Shown one piece after another: positions 34,549-46,613 of a DNA stretch of 64,000 nucleotides. Position numbers and translations under genes: made by a program. The stretch is from Rhizodiscina lignyota. Taxonomy: Eukaryota > Ascomycota > Dothideomycetes > Aulographales > Rhizodiscinaceae. Position 1 is the stretch's first letter. Each line of letters begins with the position of its first letter. The stretch spans positions 124,001-188,000 of the forward strand of contig ML978144.1 of the NCBI GenBank assembly GCA_010015805.1, in the 5' to 3' direction. The notes beneath the pieces were generated by a model. It was not told the origin of the DNA. It made no database searches and saw only the letters and a list, made by a program, of their open reading frames with translations.

Positions 34549-37193
34549 ATGGCCGGCCGACGCCTTCTTGACGCTGCGAAGCTCTTCTCCGCTGGCAGAG
34601 CTATTGCGAAGCAGCACATCGCCCTCCGCCAATCCCAGTTCGATGTCTACACCAAAACCTCCACTCTTGCAAAGGCCGCAAAGTCTCAGACAGACCGAGT
34701 CACTTTGACTGCCCAAGCGGCAATTGCGCTTGCAAAGCGATTCAATGAGCCCGCGCCGCCCAAGGCATACGATTCTCCAACCGAACGATGGAGAGGTGGC
34801 GACGATACAATACCGAGAGCGGAGACTGTTGCTCCTGGCGAGAGTGGTTCACAGGAGAATGCGGCTGCAGAAGGTCTAAACCAAGACCATCATTATAAGA
34901 GGGACGTGAACAACGCTGCTGTCGAGCCTGTGCCACAGCAAGAGCTTGAAGTAACGCAGAAGAAGGCAGCGAAAGATGCACTACCAGATGGGACGATTCC
35001 TCCTTCAAAGCAGGATCTCAGCGCCTCGGCGCCCTCGGAAGAGGTTCTCAAGTCGAGGGATACATCAGCGCATGATCTGTCGCCAGAAGAGGCCAGACGA
35101 CTGCAGCGGCAAGCTGAAGACCAAATACCTCGCATCTTCGCGGCAGACCATGTTGGCAAAGAGACGATTGAGAATAAGGAGCTCAATCGCGAGACTCTGT
35201 CTGAGCGCATCAAGGATACAACCACAGCCTATTCTTCGCTCCCTCGCCAGAAGATACCCAAGAATACCGGAGACACTCAGGCTGGTGACGAGCATGTTGA
35301 CACTGGGCGCATCAACCAGGATGTCTACTACACAGCGCAGGGAAGGCAGGAGCAGGAGCCGATCCCGTCGAGAGAGACCATACCGCAGCAGGATGAAATG
35401 CTAGAAGGGATCAATACAGATGTATTCCACAGCCCCAGGATAGCTTCAATGCTAACCGGAAACCAAAAGAAGGGCTATGGCTTGGATCTCCGCGCTGCAA
35501 GCCGCACACCTGTTGATCACTCAAAGATAGCAGAGGGCCATGACCAAGATACGTTCAACGTGCGCTTGTCGGAACAGGACACGGCGAAGCCACCACGCGA
35601 GCAGGTGGCTCAACAATCGCATCTTGAACCATCAGAGAAGGAAATGCGGGACTTGGCTGCAGATATTGCTAAGGATGCGGAGTCGTCTGCAGCATCGTCC
35701 GAACAGAATGTAAACTCCTACACAGCAGACATAACGTGTCTTTGCTGATCCACTAACAGCGCGTGCGTAGACAACCCCAGACTCAGCTGCAATCGCTTCG
35801 TCCTCTACCCCCTATCATATGCGCGAATCTCGTGTGCCATCGTCTCGATTCGGTCGTTTCTGGCAGTTCAGTGGTCTCGCGACAAACATGGCACTCGGCG
35901 CAGTCGGAGAAGGATTTCGGCGTATCGCTGGAGCTGGTGCAGGTGCAGGTAGCTCTCTGATACTCAGCCCAGGCAACCTGGAAAGATTGGTAACAAAGTT
36001 ATCGCGAATGAGAGGAGCAGCATTGAAACTGGGACAGATGATAAGTTTTCAGGGTTGGTCTATGGTTGAGCATACCCAAATGATTTCTGCTAACTGAATG
36101 ACTAGACCTCAAAATGCTACCACCAGCCATCCATGAAGTCTTACAACGCGTCCAAGATTCTGCGGATTACATGCCCGCCTCTCAACGTGACCGCGTCCTC
36201 TCATCCAATCTTGGCTCATCCTGGCGCAAGCTCTTCTCAGTTTTTGATGAAGTCCCAATAGCTGCTGCATCTATCGGCCAAGTGCACAGAGCAGTCCTTG
36301 CTGCTACTGGCGAAGAAATTGCAGTGAAAGTACAGTACCCTGGCGTAGCCACATCCATCGATTCCGACCTCTCGAACCTTTCCTTGCTGCTTACAGCATC
36401 GCGGTTGCTTCCGAAAGGCTTGTTCTTGGATAAGACAATCGCCAACGCACGAGTAGAGTTGGCATGGGAGACGGACTACGACCGCGAAGCCGAAGCATGC
36501 ACCCGCTTCCGGGACCTTCTCGCCTCTGACAAGGCATTCGCGGTACCGCGCATCATCCCTGAAGCCTCAGGAAAGGAAGTCTTGACCGCTGAGCTGATGC
36601 ACGGTATCGGGGTCACCAAACTGAAAGGCCTTAGCCAGGACACTCGAGACTGGATAGGCACACAGATCCTGCGGCTATGTCTGCGCGAAATGACCGAGTT
36701 CAAGTTCATGCAGACAGATCCGAATTGGACTAATTTCTTATACAACGACAAAACGAAGAAGCTGGAGCTCCTTGACTTCGGCGCATCACGAGAATATCCC
36801 GATAAATTCCTCACACCTTATATACAAACTCTCATCGCTGCGTCGAGGTCGGACCACGACACTATCCGCAGCCTCTCTATACAACTAGGCTATCTCACGG
36901 GCTCGGAATCCAACGCCATGGCGAAAGCGCATGTTGAAAGCGTAATGACCCTAGCAGAACCATTTTCGCGCTCTGCACCAGAAGTGTATGATTTCCAGGA
37001 CCAGACGATCACGGATAGGGTACGTAGCCAGATCCCGCTGATGGTTAGAGAGAGGTTGGCGCCGCCGCCAGAAGAGACGTATAGCTTGCATCGGAAGCTT
37101 AGTGGCGCATTTTTGCTGTGCGCAAGGTTGGGAAGTCGGGTTAGATGTAGGGAGTTGTTCGAGAATGCGGTCGGAAAGTGGGAGGGTAGATAG
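34549..37193 (+). CDS. COQ8: COQ8/ABC1-family atypical kinase for ubiquinone biosynthesis
   Basis: Exons 34549..35709, 35771..36053 and 36106..37193, 843 residues; phases match. The conserved region starts at RESRVPSSRFGRFW. It continues with the KxGQ helix (ALKLGQMISFQ), the Ala-rich loop AAASIGQVHRA, the ATP-site lysine in IAVKVQYPG, the ExD signature AWETDYDREA, the catalytic-loop-like QTDPNWTNFLY and the metal-binding LLDFGASREY. COQ8 is a mitochondrial matrix protein on the inner membrane that supports assembly of the CoQ synthesis complex. The N-terminus (MAGRRLLDAAKLFSAGRAIAKQ) fits a targeting sequence. The next 370 residues are disordered-looking and carry four loose repeats of the form G-x-N/D-x-D. 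The second intron uses a less common GTTGGT donor. Confidence 0.93.
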
Positions 37194-38799
37194 GGCTATC
37201 TGTGACATCTGTAGGCAAAACCTAATGACTGTAGGAATATGTATCATAGCACGGAATAGACAAAAGCGAGCTTTCTCCTTCGAAGCGACTGCATCTGTCT
37301 AGGCAGAAAAACACATTCACGTCACGTGATCCTCTCCCTCATCCACATGAAGAAGACAGACTCTGCAATTGGGGTTGGAAGGCAAAGATGCTCAAGGAAG
37401 CCCATATTTGATCCTATGCAGTATCCCTAATATGCTCGCGCCTCGAGTGGTCGCGCCAGAGTGCCTCCATCCCGCTTCCACCGTTTGAACCATTTGTATC
37501 CGTCACAGCCTCAAATCATCCATCACCCATCGCAATCGGAAACGCAGAAAATGCATCGCAAAGGTTGAGCGTCGTCAAGAAGTGAGGGAGGGAGCGAGAG
37601 AATTTAGATGCCGATTCTGGTCTTGCGCCAATGTCGCCTCTTTGCGTTGTATCTATTATCACCGAAACGTTAGCCGCATTCCACCGTTTCCCTTCCGCAT
37701 GAGTCCTCGCTCAACTGATCCAACATGCCATCCGAGAACAATTGTGAGCCCGTACCTGATCGTGTTGCCGGTTCTAAGGCGAATCCATTGCGGAATTGGT
37801 CTGTTCTGCTTCTGGGCCTTGGCCAGCTTCTGCTTCGTGCGGAAGGACTTGTGGGACTATCGCGACTTTGTCAGTACTGCTGTCGATTCGATCAAGGCTT
37901 GCTCAAGCGCAGGTGAGACTTACAGGCATTGTGACTGATGCCTTGCGATGCGGGATATGTGGTGTCGTTGATGTTTCGATTGAAGTGTGCTCGCTTAAGG
38001 GCGCTCAAACGAATTTGAAGATGCCAAGAAGTGGAGTGTGCGCTTATGTCAGCCAACGCCAAGCCATATCCTTTCCAAGCCCAACCCCAAGTCTACAGCT
38101 CCTGAGAACAGGAACAGGGACAATATCGATTTATTGTTTCTTTGGCAATTCTTAATCGAATATATCGATCATGAGACCTTTCAAATTTCAGTGCACATGA
38201 AGATCATCGACCTGGACTCGCAGGACGCGGCAGTCCTTTCACCAAGACTCCAGCCACTCGTATTGGGTTTCTCTAAAGAGGGTATCACGACTAAATCTAC
38301 TGTTCGATAGACGTCATCTCGTTGTTAAAGAGCTGGCTAGCGAGGAGCATGTGGTACTTAGTCACTTCAGGCAGTCTCTTATCAGTTAACGATGTTACGA
38401 AGGACTTTCATTCAGTATTATTTCAACGCTAATGCTACGATACGTTGCCTCTATATAAAAGTTGAGATCGAAGTCCAGATCGCCTCCCAAGTATGTGTAC
38501 CAGCGCTCATCCCGAACCAGCGGGACGCCCATGAGACATTCGTGAGCCGTTAGATATGTGCGCCATGCTAAGGGACTAACCAAATTGTACGAGTCCAGAT
38601 GTGTCGAAGAAGCAACGCTAATCGTAATGTCATGAGGATTGACGCTCTCGCGAGCTGTTGTAAGATCTATGTCGGAATTATTGATGGCCGTATTCACACC
38701 GGAGCAGTATCGAATCCCGAGCCGATTTTGCGACCATCAAAATCAGAATCCAGGCGCCTTTGTGCCAACGTCTCTCTCTGCAACGCCGTTCTCCGGCTA
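37194..38799. other. Spacer
   Basis: Short overlapping plus-strand frames at 37582-38310, one starting [13 protein letters not shown] at 37725 in a fair context, have no recognisable domain and no consistent splicing. I do not call a gene. Confidence 0.35.
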
Positions 38800-39522
38800 C
38801 TATTCCTTGTAGCGATAGTCTGGCACGCTGCTCCGGCTCCTCCTCCCTCCATCCACCTCCCTCAGCGCCCGTCTTGAATCCTGACTCCTCTCCTTTCTCT
38901 TCGCATACTCGCGTCCGCCAACGCCACCCAATATCAAACCCCCTATTGTACCCAGACCAGGGAAAATCGCATCGCCGATGATCGCGCCGCCGCCCGCGCC
39001 CAGGAACGTGTCCATGTCCTTGTGCGAACCGCGATGGTGCTGCCTGTGCTTTCGCTCGTCGGTGTATCCCCTATCGCGTGAGAATCCCCGGTCGCGGGAC
39101 GAGTGTGAGTGCCCACGCTCGCGGGAGCGGGAGCGCGACCTTGAGCGCGAGGGGGAGTCTGACTCGTCAGAGTCATAGTCGTCATGGTGATGGTGATGAT
39201 GTCTGTGTTCGGCTGGAGGAGAGGAATAGGAGCGAGCAGGCTTCAGTGGACTGCCATCGTAACCTTGGCCTGGCGGTCGCAGCTGTTGCGAGCTGTTTGG
39301 AGGAGGAGTGAAGTATGGCTTCTGCCCTTGCTGCGAGCTGGGTCGCTGTTGAGGCGAACCGCTATATGGCCCCGGTGAGTATGGGGGTGGCGCGGAGGAG
39401 GGAGCGAAGGAAGGAGGTCGTTGCTGAGGCTGCTGGTAGGGAGTGGGTCGCTGTTGAGGATACGACGGTGCTGGTCCTTGGGACGCAGAGGAGAAACTGT
39501 TGTAGTATTCTTGCGCAGCCAT
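38800..39522 (-). CDS. Pro/Gln-rich, Arg/Ser/His-rich protein with glycine-zipper segment
   Basis: Single exon, 240 residues, start MAAQEYYNSF; the frame extends a little further but without an ATG. The first 100 residues are rich in Pro, Gln, Ser and Tyr. Then come a run of six histidines, an acidic DSDESDS patch and SR-dipeptide repeats (SPSRSRSRSRSRERG). A glycine-rich hydrophobic stretch follows (FLGAGGGAIIGDAIFPGLG, then GGLILGGVGG), like glycine-zipper or 2TM-glycine segments. The C-terminus is basic. Similar low-complexity plus glycine-zipper proteins are common hypothetical proteins in ascomycetes. Function unknown; membrane association through the glycine-rich part is possible. Confidence 0.75.
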   Translation of the reverse strand: MAAQEYYNSFSSASQGPAPSYPQQRPTPYQQPQQRPPSFAPSSAPPPYSPGPYSGSPQQRPSSQQGQKPYFTPPPNSSQQLRPPGQGYDGSPLKPARSYSSPPAEHRHHHHHHDDYDSDESDSPSRSRSRSRSRERGHSHSSRDRGFSRDRGYTDERKHRQHHRGSHKDMDTFLGAGGGAIIGDAIFPGLGTIGGLILGGVGGREYAKRKERSQDSRRALREVDGGRRSRSSVPDYRYKE

Positions 39523-41399
39523 TCTTGCCGTCAATTCGAGTGCGGTGATGTCTCAGAGAGCGGACGTGAGTGTGGAGAGGATGACGGCCTTTTGAATGTG
39601 CGCGATGGGCTGAAAAGTACCCCGCTTACGTCACGCCCGACCGAGTGTAGGCGCATGATGGAGATGCAAGATGTGATGTGGTGGCAAAGCGTTAAAGTTA
39701 GAAAACAGTCACCAAGCCTACCAGGCGGTCAGCAGCCCTGACAAGACCTGACCAGAAGGGCTCCGGTGACCACTCGGTTGCTTCGGCAGGGCAGCGCTGG
39801 GTGCGAGTGGGTACGATGAATCCGCCGAATCTACGCGAGACGCACCGCTAAGGCACATCAGCTGCCATCACGTAAGTGATGTGCATGCATGACCTCGAAA
39901 ATTCCGGACGGAGGAACAGTTTTTCTTCATCTGGTCCGTCGTCTTAATACAGATTGCCCTTCCAACGTCACTGCTATGCCTTGCTCCAGGCCATCGCTTC
40001 CCGAACGGCGATGAATCATGAACCGTGGCCTGGATTGAAGGGCCGGTCAGTTCAATTGCTCCGCTGCCACAATGTCCAGACTTCAGAGCTTTTGTTCGAT
40101 TGCCTAGCGGATCCACTCGGCGTGCAGCAGCTCCATTTTGATTATCAAGTTCTCTCGCAATTGGATAATTACTCACTAAGCGTCCCGAGCCCTGGGCTTT
40201 AGTTTGATGCTTCTGGATCCTTCTGATGATACTCCGTACGGTGGTCAACGGCTTCGAGCCCACGACTGTCTTCACGGAAGTGTTTCCACTTCCGGCTGAG
40301 TATTCATTCGACATCGTATATACTATAGGTGAAAATTTGAATTTCCTGACTCTCTTTTTCCAAGGCATATTCGAGGAGTGCCTTACGTAGGTAGCCTTCG
40401 CTGGCGATCACGTGGAGGTACAGCATAGGGGACAAGTATATCATTTTGGCAACTGTTCTTTTTCCTCCGTTCTGGATTCCTCGGTCAATCAATTCTCTTT
40501 CTGTCTTAAACTTCCTCATTCTAAATTTTAGGATAACTTACACAGACAGCGTCATATTTATGTCGACTACCTCGAGCAAACCCATGTTCCGCTTCCTCAA
40601 CCACGGTGCAGAGCTTCGAGAGCGCATCTACGAGTCCAATCCGGGAAATGGAGCTCTTGGGGACTCGGATGACAATCAAGTTTGTAGTTGCGCAACATTT
40701 TCAAGACAGAACGAGGCAACGTACTGGCGCATAGTGATAGTCCGTCTATGCCGGGACTACTAACGCCTAGCCAGAAAGTCACATTTGGAATAGACTTAAG
40801 GCCTGGAGTATGCTCATATTGGTTAAGCTGGTACGGTGGTTTGAGGAAGTGGGGAAAGAGGACGACAGCGAAGTTGAGAGTGGCGAGAAGGGCGGCGATG
40901 TTATCGTTGTGAAAAGCTTGGAAGCAGCCTAGTGAAAATGGAGAGCTTGTTGAAAGTACTTTGGAGCATTAAATCGGTGGTGTTGTTGAGAGTAGACGTA
41001 TGCGTCTGTGATAATTGCTTTGTTATGGCTCAACGTATGGTATTGGAAGCTGCAATGAATATTCTTTCCGAATCAATACAGGTTACAATCATTAAGTGAA
41101 TTGTCTTCGCGACTGCTGCCTAAAGCATGTTGAATGCAGCTTTTAGAGACGTCATTATTGCTCATTGGCCAGAGCTTTACCACTCCCAATCTTAACCTTT
41201 CCTTCCAACTGCGGCATGGTTCTTTTCTCTTTACAACCTACACAACATTGCAGTATTGCGCAACTTCAAACCTTTCGCACAGCAATTCAGATTTTAGCAA
41301 GTATAATCTTTTCCTCGTGTGAATTATGTTTAACCAGCTCCACTTACCTGCTATCAAGCTCGCCGACCTGTTACGCTCTCTTCTGAGCGCCAGGCCGGC
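39523..41399. other. Spacer containing an F-box-like fragment
   Basis: Apart from the fragment at 40560-40763, no gene is seen. Minus-strand frames at 39868-40519 lack recognisable content. Confidence 0.4.
40560..40763 (+). pseudogene. Fragment of an F-box/2EXR-like gene
   Basis: 67 residues from MSTTSSKPMFRFLNHG. FRFLNHGAELRERIYES matches the first helix region of fungal F-box-like or 2EXR proteins, as in the intact gene at 41400 (FRLLDLPVEVRLGIYEF). A later piece, FSRQNEATYWR, may be the damaged counterpart of its CRQLRSEALPLYY box. Likely a decayed neighbour of the 41.4-kb gene. Confidence 0.4.
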
Positions 41400-42104
41400 A
41401 TGGGTAACTCACAGTCAAAGGTCACGCCGTTCAGGCTCCTCGATCTGCCTGTCGAAGTCCGCCTGGGCATCTACGAGTTCGACCTCTACAATCACCTCGA
41501 GAGCGTCAATCACAATTATATTCATGAATTTCTCTACGAAGATGTTGTTATTGCCCGCATGGGCTGTGAGAAGCAGCCGCCTATCACAAGTGTCTGTCGA
41601 CAGCTCCGCTCTGAGGCCCTTCCGCTATATTATAGCAAGACCAAGTTCTGGGTCCCAATCCTCGCCCGCAACTTGGTTACGTATCCGTATCTTGACGATT
41701 CTGATCGCTGGTTTTCGAGAATTGGTCCGCAGAACCGTTCGATGCTCCGACACATATCGATGCCGGTGCGATTCGACCTTGCGTCCATATTCAATTTTGG
41801 AGACTGGGACCCACCTGTGGTGTTGATTGCGAAGCTTTCCGAGTCGCAAATTACAATCACCATCGCAAGCGAGTACAGGTTACTGCCAGGGTTTAAGGCG
41901 GAGTACCGGCGCACGGTCGAATATTTCGTACGCGAAGTCCAGTTCCAGAAAACTGCTTTCGACGGAAACGACCTCATCGCCCTAACAAAGCATCTTCGCT
42001 GTTCTTGGCCAGATCTCGAAACATGGGTCAATATCAGCACACACATGTCACTGATGGAGGAGGTCACGCTTTCAATAACATTGAAGTCTGAAGTGCTCCA
42101 GTGA
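41400..42104 (+). CDS. F-box/2EXR-like protein
   Basis: Single exon, 234 residues, start MGNSQSKVTP; the opening Met-Gly would suit N-myristoylation, though this is only a possibility. FRLLDLPVEVRLGIYEF is the typical first box, followed about 40 residues later by ITSVCRQLRSEALPLYYSKTKFW. This pair is the hallmark of a very large fungal family annotated as F-box-like or 2EXR proteins. The rest of the chain, with IGPQNRSMLRHISMPVRF, follows the usual layout. Family members are often presumed substrate adaptors, but most are uncharacterised. A decayed relative lies 640 bp upstream. Confidence 0.75.
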   Translation: MGNSQSKVTPFRLLDLPVEVRLGIYEFDLYNHLESVNHNYIHEFLYEDVVIARMGCEKQPPITSVCRQLRSEALPLYYSKTKFWVPILARNLVTYPYLDDSDRWFSRIGPQNRSMLRHISMPVRFDLASIFNFGDWDPPVVLIAKLSESQITITIASEYRLLPGFKAEYRRTVEYFVREVQFQKTAFDGNDLIALTKHLRCSWPDLETWVNISTHMSLMEEVTLSITLKSEVLQ

Positions 42105-42594
42105 ACAAGATTATTCGAGGAGTTATCGAAAGCAAAGAAACGAGGCAGCGAAGTAAATGGACCTGATTAGATTGCTTGAGGAACACAAGAAGAAGAATAA
42201 GAATGAGGTGACTGGCACGACTCGGATTACAGGATATGCCTGACAGAAATTGTCTCAAAGATGGGTGCAGTGGTGATACAAAGGCACATGGGAACTCGGA
42301 AAGCGAAGGCGAGAGGATTTGCTACCGGTGCCAATGAAGACACCAGCCTAACGAGGGCTCTACTTCTGGCCCATTAGTGAAGTTGGCTTAGAAAGGAATA
42401 ACATACGAATCAGGTCCTTTCCAAACACATCAAGTGAGAGTTGACGCATTGTGCTCATGATCTATCATCTCCAGTAAACCGTGACTGACGCGCCTACCGG
42501 TAACCGTGCTGCTAGCGCTACTGAGTAACTTGACGTATTGTTTAGCGTCCTTCTCTACTGAAGAGGCCTCGAGTATCATTCCCTTCCTCCAACT
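42105..42594. other. Spacer between convergent genes
   Basis: 3' flanks of the F-box-like gene and the beta-galactosidase gene. No gene seen. Confidence 0.5.
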
Positions 42595-45500
42595 TCAAGC
42601 GTATTGCAACCGACTCTTTGTCCACCCGGGCTGCAGCCCTAATTTCGACCCGTCCCTTGGAATATCATATCCCGTAGTGTACTTCGCATACGCAAACAAC
42701 TCTACGCTCTCCAACTTCGCCCCAGCAGAGCTCATACTCCACAAGCTCACGGCAATCCTGTTCTTCCCATTCAAATTGATAATGCCGGGCGGAATCGGGA
42801 ACCGCGTCTGCGGCCCAATATGCGGTACATACTTTCCAAACTGATATCCATTCACAAACAACTGTACACTTGCCACTGTCCCGTTGGCCGCGTCAAACTC
42901 GATACCCAGGGGGACGTCAAGGTCGGTGTCGATGTCGAGCGAAACATCTGCGATATACCAGTTCACGCCAGCACCAGAGACGCCATCAACAGGACTTCCG
43001 GATCTCCACTTGCTCGCATCAAACCCAGGAAGGTGCCAGCCGAGCCGTTCGCCGTACAGACCACCTTCGTTGAGCGGCCCGCGCATCGGGTCGATGTATG
43101 CTTGATCGCCGCCTGCCTGGCCTTGAATCTTCCAGCTCGTGAAGTTCAGCGTGGTATTACCATCGTACAGCCAGGCACCCAGGATCCCGCGCGGGTTTTC
43201 GGCGCCTGCGGGACCTGTTGAGGTTTCGTCGTGCCCATGGTCTGCGCTAAATTAGTAAAATTGTATCAGAATCTAATGAGCAAGGGACTTACAATCCGTG
43301 ACAACGGTCAAAACGTTGTCCGTGCTGTAAAGAGTTGCCTTGGAGAAATCTAGCAATACCCAGTTTGCGTTCACTGTTGCATTGCCGGCGTAACCTCCAA
43401 CAAATTCACCATTCAGCCACGCGCTCCAGCCAGCAGCAGTGCCTCCCTGAACAGTAATGTTGGCAGCAGTAGGGTTCTTGCCATTAAATCTCCCTCGATA
43501 GATCTTGATGCCACTGTAGTATCCATAATCGGAACTGAACAACACTGGAAGAGTAAGCGGCGCGACAGGAGACTTGGTGGTAGTATGGTTTGCAGTGGTC
43601 CATTTGGAGTCGTCATACGATCTCTGTTTCTCCGGGAGAGAATCGGCAACTTTCCACTGCAGCTCTGGAAGCTTTACGTTCCGGGCCTGGGCGCCAGGGA
43701 GCGATGCCGTGAGCGAGCCGTAGGGAGTCTTCTTTGTACTGAGATGCTTCCCATTCCAAGAAATTGTGTTTGCGCTGCCGCCAGCGTACACTTCGATGGT
43801 TGTGTCGTTCTGGTTGTCGCCGACAACAGAAACGATGTCGCCCTGCACTGATGCACTGCGGACGAGGTAAGGACCAATGGCAAAGATTTGCTCGTCAGGC
43901 TGGACGTTGGGATCTGTTGTCGTAGCGGGTGCGTAGAAATCATAAGCTGTGGCTTTCTCAAGCATATATACCGTAACTCCATTTGAGAACGTAACGACTG
44001 ATTGGCCTGATGGCTGAACATAAGTGCTGCAAGGAGGATTAGCTATCATAATAGGACTACTGTGGATAAACTCACTATCGCGTGAACGCCTCCTTGGAAG
44101 CTTTTGTCCCCTTGAAGGATGCACTTGCGCCGTATGTCTTGTACGAAACGGATCCTTTAGATGATTTGAAAGCAAACTCGCCGGTCTCGCCTTCGTTCAA
44201 GTAGAAGACGACGACAGTCTGTTTGCCGAAGATTCCGTAGGTCAAGATCTCCGCTGACGAGTAGAGTAAGGTTGAACTTCCAATGGCAAAGTCTGATACA
44301 ATGATCCGACTCTGACGGCCTTGAAGCTCTATTTTTGGGACAGTCACGTTCCCGGCAGAAGTAACTAAGGTGATTGCGAACGTGGTCGTGTCTCGCGTCT
44401 CAGAGTTGGTATGATCAGCAAAATAGAACCCAGCATGTGTATCTGGATTTCGGAGAACGAAAGTGTAAACCGCAGTAGTATCGACTGCATTCCCAGATCC
44501 GTTACTTTCCATGTACGTCTTTCGTAGCCCAGTCGAGACTCTCGTAAAAAGCCCAACGAGCTTCATCTGTCGGAACTTGTCGCGAATCTCTCGTGTCTCT
44601 CGGAGTGGTGCATCGTAATCATAGCTCGTAAATACCACAGGCGCAGCGCTGTGGCCCCAGTTGGTGCCACCGTACGTCATGTACAGATTGAAGAGCGTAA
44701 CGCGCTGACCAAGAAGGGTCTTGTAGAACACATCGGCGTACTCGGGAGCCAAATAAGTTCCAACGCACTGATCGAAGAACGGGCCTCCCCAGGGTTCAAA
44801 CCATCCGCCAGCATATTCTGGGATGAATTCAGGCTGCGTGAACGAGTAGTTCTGGAACCATTGGTAGAATGTACGAATGACATCGAAGCCCACGTCCGGT
44901 TCGAGACAAGACAGACCGCCAGGATACGAATCGAGGCCGTAGACATTGACAGCTCCTCCGACATCCTCGAAGTCAGTGCTCCAGCTCTCCGATCGCATGC
45001 CTTTCTCGTTGGAGAAAAAGGGCACGACAATCCCGGTGTCTCTCCAGGCTTGCTCGATCTGCTCCATGTATACAACCAAAGTGTTGTCAGGCGAATGATC
45101 GGTCTCTTGGAGCTCATTTTCGATCTGATTCATGATGACAGGGCCTCCGTTTGTGATCTGATTCTTTTCCAAGACTGCGCCGATTGCCTTTATCCACGGA
45201 AGCCAAGCTTGGTGGTAAGTCTCGTCGGATGTTCTCAATTTACCTGCCGAGCCATCGCTCCCCCACAATGCAATGCCACCAGCGTTGGTCTCAGCATTGC
45301 AGTACGGTCCTGGTCGTGTGAGGACGTAGAGCCCTGCCTCCTTCGCATAGTCGAGAACTTTCTGGATATTCTTGCCTCCTGTCTCAAGATCATACACGTC
45401 CGGAGATGGTGAGTGATAGGACCAGAAGAAATAGATGCTGTATTCTGAATCAGCAATCGGAAGCAATGTAATCGACTCGGGACATACCTGATTGCATTCA

Positions 45501-45726
45501 TGCCATTAGCTTTGATCTTTTGAAAAACGTCTAGCCACAGCTCTGGCACAGGGAGTCGCTGGTAGTGAAACTCGCCGGATACAACGAAGACACGCTCATT
45601 CTTGACAATCAAGCTGTACTCGTCCCATTGCACAACATCAGTCAACCCTGTGCTGTTAGCTGCGAGCGCCGCAGTGGTACAACATAGCCAGAGAGAAATA
45701 ATATGAAGGAACGGAGAGAGAAACAT
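42595..45726 (-). CDS. Secreted beta-galactosidase, GH35 (LacA type)
   Basis: Exons 45726..45488, 45437..44076, 44026..43293 and 43241..42595; all phases agree, 993 residues, close to the roughly 1000 of Aspergillus and Trichoderma LacA. A signal peptide (MFLSPFLHIISLWLCC, ending near TTAALA) starts the protein. The catalytic barrel has GMNAISIYFFWSYHSP across the first junction, GGPVIMNQIENE (GH35 signature, near 178-189) and FIPEYAGGWFEPWGG with the presumed nucleophile Glu, then TYGGTNWGH. The later beta-rich domains include GHDETSTGPAGAENPRGI and a C-terminal jelly-roll stretch. It hydrolyses terminal beta-D-galactose from plant cell-wall galactans and similar glycans outside the cell. 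The residue after the signature ENE is Leu, where Tyr or Phe is usual. Confidence 0.94.
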
Positions 45727-46613
45727 CGTGAAAATGCGGGACGAGAGGTCGAAGCTGCACTCTTACCGTGATGTCAGCCATCAGCGCTTCTTATGAGTTG
45801 CGTATGTGTTCCAAGGCACGTCGTCCGCATCTCTGGATATTCCGCCAATACGAGGCACATCATTTAGAGCACTGTTCGATTGGGAAGATCAAGAATATGC
45901 AGGTACGATATGCACAAGAACGTGAGATGCTTCGGTGGCAGATGCGCCGACAAACTATATTTTAGAACAGCGACCTTTGGGCAAAGCTAGTGGATTGCAT
46001 CCAGGGTAACAGGCTGTTTTCTCGCGCGGAAAAATTGTGTGAACGCCAGAGCGGGGTCTGAAGAGATCGACGCTCGTCGGCTTCCCGTTTCTATCTTGAC
46101 GAGCCTCATCCTCGAATGACGAATTTAGCATGCTGGAGGCCATTCACCCGAATGCTGGCGGAGTAGATTTGCTGTTTCGATGGCAGACGCGCGAAATTGA
46201 CACGCTGCTAAAATTGGAATGCGATCTAACCTCATTTGGGCTAACGCGTAGACACGCGAGCATTTCGGAAGCTCATCTTCCTGTCTCCATCTGCACTGAT
46301 GAGAGCGCAATCAATAAAGCGCAGTTTGAACTTGCCGAACCCATAGACGACGTTGCTGAAGCATTGCAAGGCTTTTGTTGCTTTGAACAGGAATTCTATG
46401 AATCCGACGTCGCTGTTCATGAATGAGTGGATGGCCGAGGTCGGAGTCGCGGATCCTCTCCGACCGGACGCTTTGTATCTCACGCGCTGCTCATATTGAC
46501 TCTGTACTTCTTCAGCATTGATTGAGCTAGGATTGGTTCAGAGCAGGCCGCTTCTGCTCTTACCTCATGTTCGCTGTTGAGCTCAATTGATTCCATTCTC
46601 AAAGCTGTTCAGC
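45727..46613. other. Divergent upstream region
   Basis: Lies between the GH35 gene and the CoA-transferase gene. A 98-residue plus-strand frame at 46130-46426 has no recognisable content and is not called. Confidence 0.4.

Noticed and set aside
46130-46426. A 98-residue frame between the GH35 and CoA-transferase genes
   Set aside because: No similarity, no splice or promoter support, and overlapped by frames on the other strand.
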